A DNA stretch of 64,000 nucleotides, taken from assembly GCF_032362555.1 (NCBI RefSeq), contig NC_083527.1:930001-994000 (forward strand). The letters run 5' to 3'. The notes beneath the pieces are model-generated. The model worked only from the letters and a program-made list of their open reading frames with translations. It did not search any database and had not been told where the DNA came from. Each line of letters begins with the position of its first letter. Within the stretch, counting starts at the first letter, position 1. Positions 1-12,418 of the stretch are shown in pieces. The translations under genes were made by a program, and so were the position numbers. Source of the stretch: Amyelois transitella. Lineage: Eukaryota; Arthropoda; Insecta; Lepidoptera; Pyralidae.

Positions 1-100
1 CACTGATATGCCACGTTCAGCTATTTGGCTTTATGATGGAATTCAGATTAAAATAGTGACAGGTTGCTAGCCCATCGCCTAAAACAAGAATCCCAAGTGT
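1..100 (-). mobile_element. SINE-A, cut by the window start
   Basis: GCCACGTTCAGCTATTTGGC and GACAGGTTGCTAGCCCATCG. Near 130-165 it runs into LINE-B-like sequence (GGGAACGTGGCAAGTGG). Confidence 0.6.
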
Positions 101-299
101 ATGATAAGAAAAAGCGAATGAAGTACGAAGATGCAGGGAACGTGGCAAGTGGTAAGCCCTATCGGGGATTAGGGCGTGATTTTATTGATGTACGTAGGAC
201 GTAGGTATCCTATAACTGGCTCGTCCCATTAATTGTAAAAGACCGTTGTATTCAGTCAGCCAAGGTATCTATGTTTTGGTCTGGCCTTAACTACGCTGT

Positions 300-412
300 A
301 ATTGCTAATAAGAAAATGCTGCAGTGCAGTTTGTTACTGCTCCTTCTGCACTGACGCTTTGGAAGCGGCAGTAAACTTAGTTTTAAGTAACTGCCGCTTC
401 CAAATATGACAA
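300..412 (+). mobile_element. LINE 3' UTR fragment with fold-back end
   Basis: Same 3' UTR as the 9.2-13.6 kb LINE (ATGCTGCAGTGCAGTTTGTT). After AGTAA the usual sequence is replaced by an inverted copy of the preceding CTGCCGCTTCC block. Confidence 0.75.
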
Positions 413-777
413 TTTGAAATTTATTATTAAGTGATATTGAATTGTCCCATAATAATTAATAAAAGTCAAGATTTCAATAATTTTCAACCATAATCCGAGT
501 CTTTGCCCACCTCGCTAAAGGTAAAATCCAGCAATTTGTTTACTATCAAACCGTATTTCATTCTGGTTTTATTTCTAGAATAGAAACGTCTAGAACACGT
601 TCTCGTGTCCTACAAACTTTACAATCCAATCCCACATTGACATATCGCTGGAATAAAAATAAAATGGCAGCCGAGCGAAATTGAAACTTTATCTGGATCG
701 TGTCAGAAATATCGCCTATTGGCAGAATAGGCAGATATTTATGAATTATTAATGAAACTAACGAATGAATGATTCCG
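413..777. other. No gene seen
   Basis: AT-rich. A chance frame runs out of the LINE-B fragment on its right. Confidence 0.5.
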
Positions 778-930
778 ATACATACATACATAAAATCACG
801 CCTTTTTCCCGGATCTCTGCATACTTCCTTCGCTTCATCCACATTCATAACTCTCTTCATGCAAGCTAGGCGGTTTCGGGTAATCTTGATCATACCTTTT
901 GCTAGAACATCTCCGATTTGATCAAGGTAC
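778..930 (-). mobile_element. LINE-B 3' fragment
   Basis: Encodes [20 protein letters not shown] with an internal deletion of the VVSAYPS segment; (CATA)3 tail at the left. Confidence 0.6.
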
Positions 931-1571
931 ATTCATCTATGCCTTTCCACACCACCAGCATTCACACTTCCTTTGTATATTTGCTATGCCTATAACTATT
1001 TTGCCAAAATATTGTATGCCGAAGAACAATAAGACAAACTCATTTATACGGTAATAAACAGACGTCCGTAATTATTATGTTTTCGATTATGCTTCTAATT
1101 ATTAAACTATAATTAGGTATATACTTTTTTATAAACTACGAACAAATATTTTTTCAAGGTTCATAAACCCATTTAAGTTCCTTATTATTGAGCACAGAGT
1201 TTTGTTGGAACGAGATGTTGTCCTATTCTATTTTTTTTATTTGGTGCCGGGAACCACACGGTACAAATGAAAAGTGCACATCTTAATTTTAAAACTAGGT
1301 GCGCTCTCTCAAGGTGATTTACAAAAAAGTACTAAGGCAACATAACCACGTGAAGGTGTTCTCGTACTCACAAACAGCCGCTGAGAGTACGCGTCGCACG
1401 GAACCCCGCCATCTTTTCGAAGCGCTCCTCTCGAGACGATTTCTAGAACAAAGTGACAAGATCAGGAACAGCGTGAACAGGGAAATCTTTTGATGTAAAA
1501 GAAGATATAGTGGCGGGTATAGAATTAAAAATATATTTTTTTACCTTTTAGTATTTGTTACGTTAAGAAAT

Positions 1572-1724
1572 GTAATGGATGTCGTAAAAGGCGACTAAGG
1601 GATAGGCTTATAAACTTGGGATTCTTCTTTTAGGCGATAGGCTAGGAACCTGTCACTATTTGAATTGTAAGCTCTGTCTACACCGCAAGGGATATAGACG
1701 TGATTATATGTTTGTATGTACGTT
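1572..1724 (+). mobile_element. SINE-A with internal deletion
   Basis: GGATGTCGTAAAAGGCGACT to the tail, lacking the segment with the small hairpin. A head remnant in the opposite sense lies at 1236-1262. Confidence 0.65.
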
Positions 1725-2360
1725 CACTTAGAAAAGTGTTTTATGTTAAAATTGAATTAAGTATGAATGTAAAAAAATGTTGGTACAACCTAAATAAATA
1801 AAAATCAATTAATAGGAAGCGAATCTTGTGAATATTGGCTCTTTCTACCCCATAAGCAATAAAAACGTGACAAGTTTATCTGTCCACTGATCCGATTGAG
1901 TTAATTTTGATAAAATGTCACCCGAAGCTGTAAAAAGCTTCAATAAATTAAGGGATTTCAGAAAAAATCACCATATTTTTACGCTATTATTTAAAATTAT
2001 GTTAATGAAAACGAAATGTTTTCAAAATACGAACATTCTGCGGTGATAAAAAACATCACATTTAACCGTCCGTAACGGGGGTTATTTCCATACATTTACA
2101 TGAGCTGGTCTGCATATTAAAATGCATCTGTGCCTCTTAAATGGAGTACATTAGCTGGAGTTTATGTCCGGACTGTATAAAGGGTGGGTTGTTTTTTACT
2201 TAAAATAATTACCCATTTATGAACCCAGTTATATTTCAATTTACCGACCACGAGAAATGGATTAAACCGAATGAAAACGTTTATTTTTATTTTGGGTTAA
2301 TATCTATTTTCATATCTTAACTTTTTATTACTTTTGAAATTTACTTTGTTTTAAGTAACT

Positions 2361-2524
2361 GTCCCGGCAAACGTTGTTTTGCATTTTGCGGGTATGAAAA
2401 AAAGATGTTGGCCGATTCTCATACCTACTCAATATGCTCACAAAATTTCATGAGAATCAGTCAAGCCATTTCGGAGGAGTACGGGCACGTACATTGTGAC
2501 ACGAGAATTTTATACATATATAAG
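2361..2524 (-). mobile_element. Helitron-like H4, degraded
   Basis: Shares GGCAAACGTTGTTTTGC and the AATATGCTCACAAAATTTCA segment with the other H4 copies. Confidence 0.55.
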
Positions 2525-3147
2525 ATAATGTATAAACAAATTATTGGAATGATCAAAATATACTTCATCGTTTATAAATATCCTCAAAAAAATGTACTTA
2601 ATGTATACTAACAATTAAAGGTTATTGCTTCTGTGGCAAGTCCGAGTTAATTACTATTTCTTATAATAAGAAATCCCCGACTCTCATCGCGAAGACTTAG
2701 GTCTTACTACTCCAAAATCGAATCTAAATAACTTTTGTAAAAAAAGAATCGCCTCCAATCGATATCTACATTTTTTAAGTAAATTTGTTTATATAACCTA
2801 TTCTTAAGTGCAACAAACTGAAAACTGTATCAAAATCGGTTCAGCGGAACGCGAGATAATCGCGTACAAATACACCACCTATTTTTGAAGGCGGTTTAAA
2901 ATAAACATTTTGCATTAAGCATTTTGATATACTTTTCCGTAAGTTGTGACAAGATTTCTTTCCTTAGGGGCCAAATTACATGATATTGGATGGTAACAAC
3001 TAACTTTGTATCAAGCATGAAATCTTATACAAACTTGGCTATTCGCTTATACAATTTTGTATTAACGACATTATTTTGTTTAAACGACAAGTCACATTTG
3101 AAAGTCATGTCATAATTTTTTTATTCATTTATTTAAATACACAAAAT

Positions 3148-3262
3148 TAGATACAGGAGCATTTAATACAGTACCTAATTGTAGTACAAAGGTGCTACTT
3201 ATTTCAATAGAAATCTCTTCCAGCAGACCTATGTACAATTGTACATGCATAAGGGCTAAATG
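3148..3262 (-). mobile_element. LINE 3' end fragment, related to 16430-16600
   Basis: Contains CTGGAAGAGATTTCTATTG on the minus strand, as in the 16.5 kb copy. Confidence 0.35.
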
Positions 3263-3507
3263 ACTTAAAACTGAATCGAACTGTATAAGTAGATATAAGT
3301 TTTTAATTCTCCAGTAAGGTACTTCACCAAGTTTACAACGGTTCCTTGCTAACTTTAGTAATCACATTTTTAGTATTGGTCTGAACTTGTAAAGCTTTTG
3401 TGCTTAAATTTTATTCGTTTCTAACTTTTGCGAAGCGAACTTCATGCGTTAGGAATAACTTTTGTTAATACCTCGAGTTCTAAGTGACGTATTAAGAATA
3501 AAGAGTA

Positions 3508-3640
3508 AACAAGCTGTGCCCGCGACTTTGTCCGCGTGGAATAGTTATTTTGGGCATCATTGAAGCCGTTAAGGATGAAAAATTTTCTCCGTTTTTTTTT
3601 CACATAAATTCCATTATATCTTTGCCTTATAGTTGTAGTG
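3508..3640 (-). mobile_element. Helitron-like H2 fragment (3' part)
   Basis: Contains GCCCGCGACTTTGTCCGCG and the GGGCATCATTGAAGCC segment shared with the other copies; the 5' half is missing. Confidence 0.6.
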
Positions 3641-3949
3641 TGTAGAGTATTATTGTTAGTAGCAGTTTATTAGAACGAAAACATCTACTTGCAATTGGCC
3701 AAGATATTTACGAGATAAAGATATCGAAAATATGATCCTCCCACGTTCCCAACTTGTAGCAAAATGAGATGTAATATTTACGATATTCGTGGAGGTTGAC
3801 CCGAGGGAGAGGCATCGATATAACTTAGTATCGATAGTAGCCAATCCCTAATGCCACGCTCTACCACTTTCTCAATAAGGGCAATTTTACATGAGTGTGC
3901 TGAAGTTGCATTTTATTTAATTTACTAGATGTAACTTACTAGATAAATT

Positions 3950-4144
3950 ATTTTAAGGTAATTTCTAGTTAAAAAAATCATAAGGGTGGATAACCCTTAT
4001 CACTAAGGGGTATAAAAATGTTGGCAGATGTTGGCCGATTCTTAGACCTACTCAATATGCTCACAAAATTTCATGAGAATCGGTCAAGCCGTTTCGGAGG
4101 AGTGCGGGAACGAACATTGTGAGACGAGAATTTTATATATAAGA
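3950..4144 (-). mobile_element. Helitron-like H4, 3' truncated
   Basis: Carries TCTTATATATAAAATTCTCG and the CCGATTCTCATGAAATTTTG segment; the CTAG end is not clear. Confidence 0.6.
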
Positions 4145-5781
4145 TTGCAACTTAAATAATGTACAGTAAGTGTATTTAAGGTATTTATGTATAATGACAT
4201 GGCTTAGAAGTGAGCATTCAATTATAATAATACTAGCTTTTGCGCGGAGCTTCACTCCCGTGGGAAATTTCAAATTTCAAATTATCAATAAAAAGCCTAG
4301 CCTAAATTACTTTCGAAGGTCTTTAACTATATCTGTGCCAAATTTCGTGAAAAATAGTCCAGTAGTTATAAGTTCATTTGTTACAAAAATACAAATATTT
4401 TTTTTTTGTACATACATACAAACATACATACATATGGTCACGTCTATATCCCTTGCGGGGTAGACAGAGCCAACAGTCTTGAAAATATTTTTTTCTATGT
4501 AGATACTATTTTTCCTTGTGTTTATGATTCCTATATGTTTTCTGTGTACACGAATTGGTAAATAAAGGAATATATAAATATATTCTCTTTAATAAAAGTG
4601 TGGATATGTACAACTAGGCTAACCGAGACAGACGAACAAACTATTTCTATTGCAACTCTTGAAGTATAAACAAGCCTTAGTTTTGTGCGTTTTATGGTAC
4701 CGCTGGGACTCCATCGCAGCGTTATGTTACTAGATAAACCCTTCACTTTTCTGCTCTCCTGGTACCTAAGTACATACTATATCTAGTGTAGCATAAAATT
4801 AACCCGTAATGTATAATGTACACATGGTAAATAGCGTAATGATTTTTAAGCATAACTTTTATTCAGGTCAAGAAATTTGTTAAAATAAGTGAAAGCAGAG
4901 AGTGCAGTGAGTAAGTTTATTTCTTGTAGATAAAATCTTTGATGCAAATAAGTATGTAAATGACATAGCTGATGATAGGTAGAAGAGAATGAAGCAGTAG
5001 TACTCTTACTTTGAATATACTTCACACCACATATATACAATAGCCAGAGTGTTCGATGAATTAAAACCGTGAAGGTTTAATTAAACACAATTAGTTTTAC
5101 TTGGAGAAACATGAATACGCGAGACCACTTTAATGATACATCGTCCATCATTAAGCCAAATACCTATTTGGCTTTTCAATATTTTCAAGACTGTAGCATC
5201 TGTCTTCCCCTCTCTTTCTCTCATCCAGGTATATTACCAGTTGTACTCGCTGCCTGTCCCGCTTTCCTGGATCTGTCTACCCCGTAAGTACCAAATGATT
5301 GAACAAACGTCACGCGAAAATAAAAATTGGTACCCCAAATTGCACCCGGCTCAAAGTTGACTCTTTCACGCAAAAATTATTGCACAGATTTTCAATAACA
5401 TAATAAGTTTAAATTTAAAAGTCATTTTCTTAAAGTTTGATCATAATTATAACTATGTCAAGTACGAGTAAGTTGGTCAAAATCAACCCTTTGACAGTTT
5501 ACTTAGCTGCGCTGTTTCTTTGTTTGAAGAAGTCGCGGGTAACAGATAGTCTTGTTACAATTTTCTCGCTAGTTATATGAATATTTGTAATACTAGGTAT
5601 CTATAATATTTATATCTAAAACTGAATTGGAGCAGTTCATCCATCTCTGTCTGATTAAATGGAACTTTTATAATGTATTCCCGACTCCACTCGGATTCCA
5701 AGAAACGATTCGTTAGCAGTCTGGAAAATTAATAGCCCTCCGTGGCTATGAGATCTTAGTACATTTAACGGAATTTAAAGT
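4145..5781. other. Intergenic; repeats and AT-rich sequence
   Basis: 4240-4400 is an old repeat (TGCCAAATTTCGTGAAAAAT). Nothing protein-like in 4490-5780. Confidence 0.4.
4418..4485 (-). mobile_element. SINE-A tail fragment
   Basis: (CATA)n, then GGTCACGTCTATATCCCTTG and AGAGCCAACAGTCTTGAAAA. Confidence 0.6.
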
Positions 5782-6022
5782 ACATACACACGTACATATC
5801 CTTTGCGGGTTAGACAGAGACAACACAACAGTGTCAAAAAGACTGAAAGGCCACCTTCAACTGTACGGCTAACAAAGTTAATGGATTGTGATTCAAAAAG
5901 TAACAGGTTGCCAGCACATCGCCTAAAAGGAGAATCCTAAGTTTATAATAAGCCTTATCCTTCGTCGCCTTATACGACATCGACGATCGACGAGAGGGAG
6001 TGGTCCTATTATAACTTGCTGG
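5782..6022 (-). mobile_element. Old SINE-A copy
   Basis: Diverged throughout, head missing; GTAACAGGTTGCCAGCACATC is recognisable. Confidence 0.6.
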
Positions 6023-7023
6023 AAAGCATACGGCACGAAAAATACAGCTGTAAATGCATTTTTTGGATAAAAAATACGTATTAAACTAACCCAATCAATA
6101 AAGTTTAACCTCAATTATTTCAAACTTAAAAGGGAGCATTTTGTACATACAAATATAATTTGCGGAATTTGATACCAGAAGCCCATAATTCAGTCGGAGT
6201 TAACAGCTATCGGGGTAATTTAGTTACTCACCCACGCATCTAAACAGAACCTCTTCGTGATTGATGTTACCCTGGTAATTGACTTACTCTACGGCGCCCG
6301 GTGTCTTCAATAGAAGACATCGCGCATAAATAGAGAATACGTTATAATGCCGTGAGGTTCCCGGCATAATAGAGAATAGGACCAAAGGACGAAAAAATTT
6401 AAACAAGCAATAACGCGCAAGCGCAGTCAAACCCGAGACGATTACCCTTGCGTGAAAATGGGGCAGGTGCGTTTTTTATCAATCACTATGATTATTACCA
6501 CAACATAGTATGAAGCAAAGTCGTTTCCCGCGTCTGTTTCTTGTTTGTATGCTTAAATTTTTAAACTACACAACGGATAGATGCATTTTTTTTAAAAAGA
6601 TAAATTAATTCAAAACTAAGTAATCTCAATTTAAATGCTACCCGTACGAAGCCGGGGCTGCTGGTTGTTAATTAATTTTGCCAAAAATAATTAGTATAGT
6701 AAAAATGACAAAAATTGTATTTTCTTTCATGCCCCATCTTCTTTTTACTTGTGTCGTCAGTTCCGGATATATCCACATCTTTCTGGACACGAGCCCGGAG
6801 TACTTCAATTGAACTTTCCTGAATTATATGAGTCAGGTTTTTAAACGAAGCGACTCATAGTGACTCAGACGGGCGATTGCTACTGCCGAATAACGCTATT
6901 ACCAAAGCTAACAAAGTACTTAAAGTCCCAAAAGTGTCAAGTTCTAGGGTCAACTTAAATGCCGGGTGCTGTACATGCTTGCCCACCGACTGTCCCAAAT
7001 AGCTCATAACACACATGTATGTA
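6023..7023. other. Intergenic; no gene seen
   Basis: 6340-6375 holds a SINE-A head scrap (GCCGTGAGGTTCCCGGCAT). The rest is unassigned. Confidence 0.4.
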
Positions 7024-7240
7024 CATTATACTCTCCTCTATATCCCTATCCAGAGGCCACAATCTTGAAAAGACTGGAAAGCCAAATTCAGTTGTATGGC
7101 TGATACATATAGTCACGCCTATATCCATTTCGGGGTAGACAGAGCTAAGCCAACAATCTCGAAAAGATTGCGAGAAGTCACGTGATGGAATTGAGATTAA
7201 ATAGTGACGGGTAGCTAGCCCATCGCCTAAAAGAAGACTT
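7024..7240 (-). mobile_element. Two partial SINE-A copies in tandem
   Basis: Tail parts at 7024-7100 and 7104-7240. The second has the altered hairpin CAATCTCGAAAAGATTG. Confidence 0.6.
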
Positions 7241-7523
7241 TTATAAACCTCTTTAGATAATTTTTGCGCGAAATTAGCATACAACACAGAGCACAGATTG
7301 GCTACCAGGCAATGCTCTGTGGCAAAACGCAAGGCATCGAGGTGGAAGCAATTTTCAAGGAAAAATGAATATATTAGAGTTGGGCATGCAACTGTAGCTG
7401 AAACACGAGTTTATCGGGTTTTGTTTAATTATACCACGATTCTTGCAATGTTCCTTTACCTGTCTAAAAAACACGAAACAACGTTTTAATTTAAAAAGAA
7501 ATACCTTACTGAAAATTTGCCGG

Positions 7524-7762
7524 TGCCATGTGGTTAACGGCACTTTATATCTTTCCCATGGTTGTCGTAAAATGCGACTACGGGAGCTTACAAACTTGGG
7601 ATTGCTCTTGTAGGCGATGGGGCTAGCAACCTGTCACAATTTGAATATCAATTCCATCATTAAGTAGAAGAGCTGAACGCGACCTTTCGCAGTCTTTTCG
7701 AGACTGTTGGCTTAGCTCTGTCTACCCCGAAAGGGATATAGGCCTGACTATATGTATGTATA
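7524..7762 (+). mobile_element. SINE-A, nearly complete
   Basis: Starts GTGCCATGTGGTTAACGGCA (a diverged head) and ends at TATGTATGTA. Confidence 0.7.
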
Positions 7763-8026
7763 ACGAAGATTTTGTCCTGAACATTTTATTTCAAGCATTT
7801 TCGGAGAATAATTCACCGCACATGCATTGTGCATACAAATTTATTGCAAAATCCGCCATTTAGCCATTAGGGAACATTTAATTAAATCTTTCGCGTGGTT
7901 TGTAATGCACGACAGAATAATTTAAATATCAAAGCTTTTTGTTATTTTGCAGTTTAATTTTTAACTACGAAAACTGCACTTTTAATGTAGGTACTTACGC
8001 ATTTTTAAACATTTTTTTTATATCAA

Positions 8027-8292
8027 TCTATACTAATATTATAAAGCTGAAGAGTTTGTTTGTTTGAACGCGCTAATCTCAGGAACTACTGGTTCGAATT
8101 GAAAAATTCTTTTAAATTGGATAGAACATTTATCGAGGAAGGCTAGCCTATAATAACATTACGCTGCAACTATAAGGAGCGAAGAAATAATGAAAAATGT
8201 GAAAAAAAACAGGGTAAATTATTCATCCTTGAGGGCTTCAATGATGCCCAAAATATACTATACCACGCGGACAAAGTCGCGAGCACAGCTAG
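8027..8292 (+). mobile_element. Helitron-like, family H2
   Basis: Starts TCTATACTAATATTATAAAG after A (8026) and ends CACAGCTAG before T (8293). A GC-rich stem (CGCGGACAAAGTCGCG) lies just before the end. Confidence 0.75.
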
Positions 8293-8349
8293 TTGTAGAT
8301 AAACTTGACCTGTAAAATCCTATAACTTTTTTTATCTATAGATCCTGAA

Positions 8350-8580
8350 TTAGGTGAGTTAGGTTTTTACACAAAGCGACCATCTAAAATCTGATGCGAC
8401 CATCTGACAACCTTTGCAGGGGAACCTATACCCGTACAGAATCTTGATTATATATCCACTTGCCTGAATGTACAGGTTTCCCTCCCCGTAAAAGCATTGG
8501 TTAGTATTTAAACTAATGTTCATAACTTCGAAAATAGTCATTGATTGCAGAGGTGGAATTTGAACCTGTGCCTTTATGGG
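8350..8580 (-). mobile_element. SINE-D, 3' truncated
   Basis: AGTTAGGTTTTTACACAAAG through TTAGTATTTAAACTAATGTTC. Confidence 0.6.
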
Positions 8581-8582
8581 CA

Positions 8583-8692
8583 ATGTGCTAGCAACCTGTC
8601 ACTATTTAGATCTCAATTCCATCATTAAGCCATTACAACTGAACGTTGGCTCAGTCTATCCTGCAAGGGATATAGACGTGACTATATGTATG
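8583..8692 (+). mobile_element. SINE-A 3' half
   Basis: Follows a minus-sense SINE-D fragment (8350-8580). Confidence 0.65.
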
Positions 8693-9504
8693 TAAATGTC
8701 TATTGTATGTTGTTTAATCTAACTCGGGCAAACCAAGAAGGTAAAGTTATAGCCTAACCAAGCACTTTGGACCAATATCCGCTAGTGAGCACCGCGTTCC
8801 GTTTCACAGATTAAATTAATCTATTAGGAGACAAATTGCGCCATTCCGGGTTTCACACTCGGGGATTATGAGTTCTGAATGGAACGGAACGTAAATGAGA
8901 AATTTGTCTTTTGTTTCCAAACTAAGGAAGGGCAATTACTAAGATTAATTTTATTAGTATAAGAAACTTATAAAACTTTGTATGAGGACTTGATGGACTA
9001 AAATACAAGCCTAGCCTAGTTTAAGCATCACTGTGCAAAATATGCTATATTTTTTGGAAACCTTTTTTTTTTTGGTTTTTCAATACTTACTTACTGCTTA
9101 CTTGTTCTTTATTTTGGCAAAAGATATGCATACTTGAACTAACGGGAGAAAATAATGAATTTGTTAATAAATAAAAAAAGGTTAGGACTACATATTTTAC
9201 ATAAAATTCAAAAATTCAAAATTCAAAATTTTTATTCATTATTATAGGATATTATTATATCGCTTAATAATTGTCGTATGGTTTAACAACTTGGTTGACG
9301 TCAAATAAATTACTTAAAAACTAAGTTTACTGCCGCTTCCAAGGCGTCAGTGCAGAAGAAGCGGTAACAAACTGCACTGCAGCATTTTCATCAACAACGT
9401 CAACTTCACAATATTAAATTATACTTAGAATAGAATGTGGACGGGAGAATACATTGTTCACGGGAGATTTATATATTTATGAGATTTAATATTGAAAAAA
9501 GAAA

Positions 9505-9512
<8 letters not shown>

Positions 9513-9576
<64 letters not shown>
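9513..9576. repeat. (AT)n microsatellite
   Basis: About 32 uninterrupted AT units inside the LINE 3' UTR, next to an A-rich tract. Confidence 0.95.
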
Positions 9577-9579
<3 letters not shown>

Positions 9580-9656
9580 GGATTGCCAATTTTAAAAAGA
9601 TTTATGTACAGAGTGTACTGAAATTTTGATTTAAGTTCAAATTAAACTACAATTAA

Positions 9657-11082
9657 TTACGAGGTTCCTGTGCCAAGCTCGAGCCAGATGTTTTTATCAT
9701 TAAGGTAATCATCAGTCCTATAATAAGCCTTCCCACAAAGTACTTTCTTTACATACTCTTTGAATTTTCGGTTGGGCATATCAAGAACAGACTCCGGCAA
9801 CCTATTATAAAATCGTATACAGTTCCCCATAAATGATTTACTGACTTTGCTAAGCCTATGAAACGGCATGACTAATTTATGTTTATTACGTAAATTTCTA
9901 TCAGTTGTGGCACTAACTTTTTGAAAAAAAGAGGTATTTTTCCTAACATACATTATAAGATCAAAAATGTACTGGGACGCTACTGTAGGTATGTTTATTT
10001 TCTTAAAGAGTTGTCTTAACGAGTCTTTTGGTCCTAAGCCGTAAATTGCGCGAACGGCCCTTTTCTGAATTATAAAAATAGTTTGTATATCAGCCGCGCT
10101 ACCCCATAAAAGTAAACCATAAGATAACAAGCTATGAAAATAGCTAAAATAAACAAGCCTAGCTGTAGCTACATCTGTCAATTGTCGGATCCTCCTAACA
10201 GCATAAGCGGCAGAGCTAAGTCTATTGGATAGTTTAGAAATATGAGCACCCCACTGTAGCTTTGCATCAATTATAATTCCTAAAAACTTTGTATTTTCAA
10301 CAAATTCTAATTTCTGGCCTTCCAGTGTTATGTCAGTATTGGCCTGCCTTACGTTTGGAAGGGTAAATTTAATGCATTGGGTCTTATTAGCATTTAAAAG
10401 AAGATTGTTGGTTGAGAACCAGATAGATATGGCCGACAGTATATTATTAACCGAACTTACATTTTCGCTATGGCGATCTAATTTAAATATTAAAGAAGTG
10501 TCATCGGCAAACAGCACTATACCCGCCTGTTTTTCCACCATAAAAGGCAGGTCATTGACATATACCAAGAAGAGGAATGGTCCTAAAATTGAGCCCTGAG
10601 GAACACCCATTGAGACGCTTGATCCGCTTGACTTTACTCCATTAATATCTACAGTTTGAAGCCTATCAGTCAAATAGGATGCCATTAGTTTAGTTGATTT
10701 GTGGTCAAACCCATATTGACGAAGTTTACGCAAAAGTGTCTGATGATCTACGCAATCAAATGCTTTAGAGAGATCGCAAAAGACTCCAACTGAATCCTGT
10801 GAACTCTCCCACGCGTCATAGATTTGAGTAACAAGTGCTACTCCCGCATCAGTGGTGGACTTCCCGGCAGTGAACCCATATTGTTGGGAATGGAAAATGT
10901 TATTGATTTTAAAATATTGTTGCATTTGATTAAGCATCATCTTCTCAAACACCTTGCTCAAAACTGGCAATATAGAAATAGGTCTATAATTGCCAAGGAC
11001 TGTTTTCTCCCCTTTTTTGAATAGAGGTATTAATTTGCTACATTTCATTAAATTTGGAAAAATACCCTCATCAATACATTCA
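9657..11082 (-). pseudogene. LINE reverse transcriptase (C-terminal portion)
   Basis: Reverse transcriptase motifs appear in order: LIPLFKKGEK and NYRPISILPVLSKVFEK (fingers), FCDLSKAFDCVDHQ (motif A, catalytic Asp), GVPQGSILGPFLFLVYVNDL (B), LFADDTSLIF (C, catalytic Asp pair), KFLGIIID (E), then the thumb and a C-terminal region with LLLWGSA. From the first ATG (11048) there are 463 open codons. The true frame continues upstream without a stop to the Helitron boundary at 11082. It would reverse-transcribe LINE RNA at the target. The catalytic residues look intact, but the element is split and truncated, so it is inactive. Confidence 0.9.
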
Positions 11083-12418
11083 TCTATATATATAAAACTC
11101 TTCCGTTACTGAGTGACTGACTGACAGACAACGCACAGTCGAAACTACTGGTCGTAGACAGCTGAAATTTGGAATGAAGGTTCCTTGGGATATGTAGGGG
11201 AGCACTAAGAAAGGATTTTTGGAAATTCAACCCCCAAGAGGGGGAAAAGGGGTAAAAACTTTTCTATGAAAAATCTTATTCCTTGGGTTTATAAACTTGA
11301 AACTTGGCATGAACACGTACATAGGCAAGTAAATATGTTTGACATTATAAGTTTTTTCAAACTACCCTCCAATCTTGATTTAGGGGGTGCGATTGGGTGA
11401 CTGATTTATTAACGCACAGCCGAAACCGCTCGGTATAGGAGTCTGAGATTTTGAACAGAGGTTCCTTTAGTAACATAAGTGAGCACTAAGAAGGGATTTT
11501 TGAAATGTCAACCCCCAAGGGGGGGAAACGGGATAAACTGAGCCGGGGCTGCGGGAAAGTTCTAACGAGATACCGTGGCCCCGGAACGCAAAGGGCAACT
11601 GAAGGAACGAGGTGGGTTTTAGTCAGTAAAAGTCTGACACTCCCTTCCGTTCCACCCAGAGCGGGAGAGGTCATTTGACGATTTCCCATCCTTAAAAAAA
11701 AGACTTTGTATGACAACTTTCAGTCGTCTCTTTAACATACATAATTATGTACATACATGCATAACATTAATAACATCACGCCTTTAAATCCCTATTTTGT
11801 GTTAACACTACCCATACAAACAGCTAAAAGGAAACAAGTGAAGAGACGAAATTTGTCCGCATCCATTTTCACCTAAATTCTTAACGTTAATGAGATTTAC
11901 TTTTTATTATCAGGTCAACCTAATAGCCTCACATGTACGTATAACTTCGTAAGAATTTTCTTTCAACTCCTAATCCTTGAGGAGTTGTACCTTCCATCAT
12001 CAGCTCATTCACATGGGATGATGACTATCAGACGCAAATACTTAAACAGATCTATGAAATTGTCAAAAACGTAATTGCCTGTAAATTTGAGGTTTGCCCT
12101 TGATTTCCCTGGAATACCATCATCAGATCCTGACTAGGTAACAACGGGACCAACTTGAAAGTATACTCTACCGAACAAAAAAGAATCACGTAAATCGGTC
12201 CATAAATCTCGGCGTAATCGGTATGCATAAATAAAACACCCGAATTTTATTTTCTATTAACTATCACGAGGCTACATCATCCCTGAGTAACACAGGCTAT
12301 ATTTAATTCCAGTTGTAACAAGATTTCAGCCTGTGGAAGAAAAAGCCCTGTCGAGATCATTAAAAAACGCTATATATAACCGAATTACACGTGGGCGAAG
12401 CCGCGGGCGGAAAGCTAG
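11083..12418 (+). mobile_element. Non-autonomous Helitron (1336 bp) nested in the LINE
   Basis: It starts TCTATATATATAAAACTC and ends with the GC-rich GCCGCGGGCGGAAAGCTAG. It lies exactly between A (11082) and T (12419). There is no target duplication and no helicase reading frame. Removing it brings the two halves of the LINE reading frame together in frame with no base gained or lost, which fixes both boundaries. Confidence 0.9.

Larger units (their letters stand above)
931..3147. other. Intergenic; no gene seen beyond listed repeats
   Basis: Mostly AT-rich. 1285-1490 is more GC-rich and open for about 60 codons without an ATG start, of unknown origin. 1838-1880 is a worn SINE-A tail. 2640-2890 looks like an old repeat (GGTTCAGCGGAACGCGAGAT). 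Confidence 0.4.

Noticed and set aside
558..932. 124-codon minus-strand frame
   Set aside because: Only the start matches the LINE-B C-terminus; the rest is chance extension into AT-rich DNA.
1299..1493. 64-codon frame with balanced composition
   Set aside because: It starts at GTG, not ATG, lies between SINE-A pieces and matches nothing I know. It is kept only as a remark.
11486..11716. 76-codon frame inside the Helitron
   Set aside because: No helicase or Rep motifs; the element is non-autonomous.
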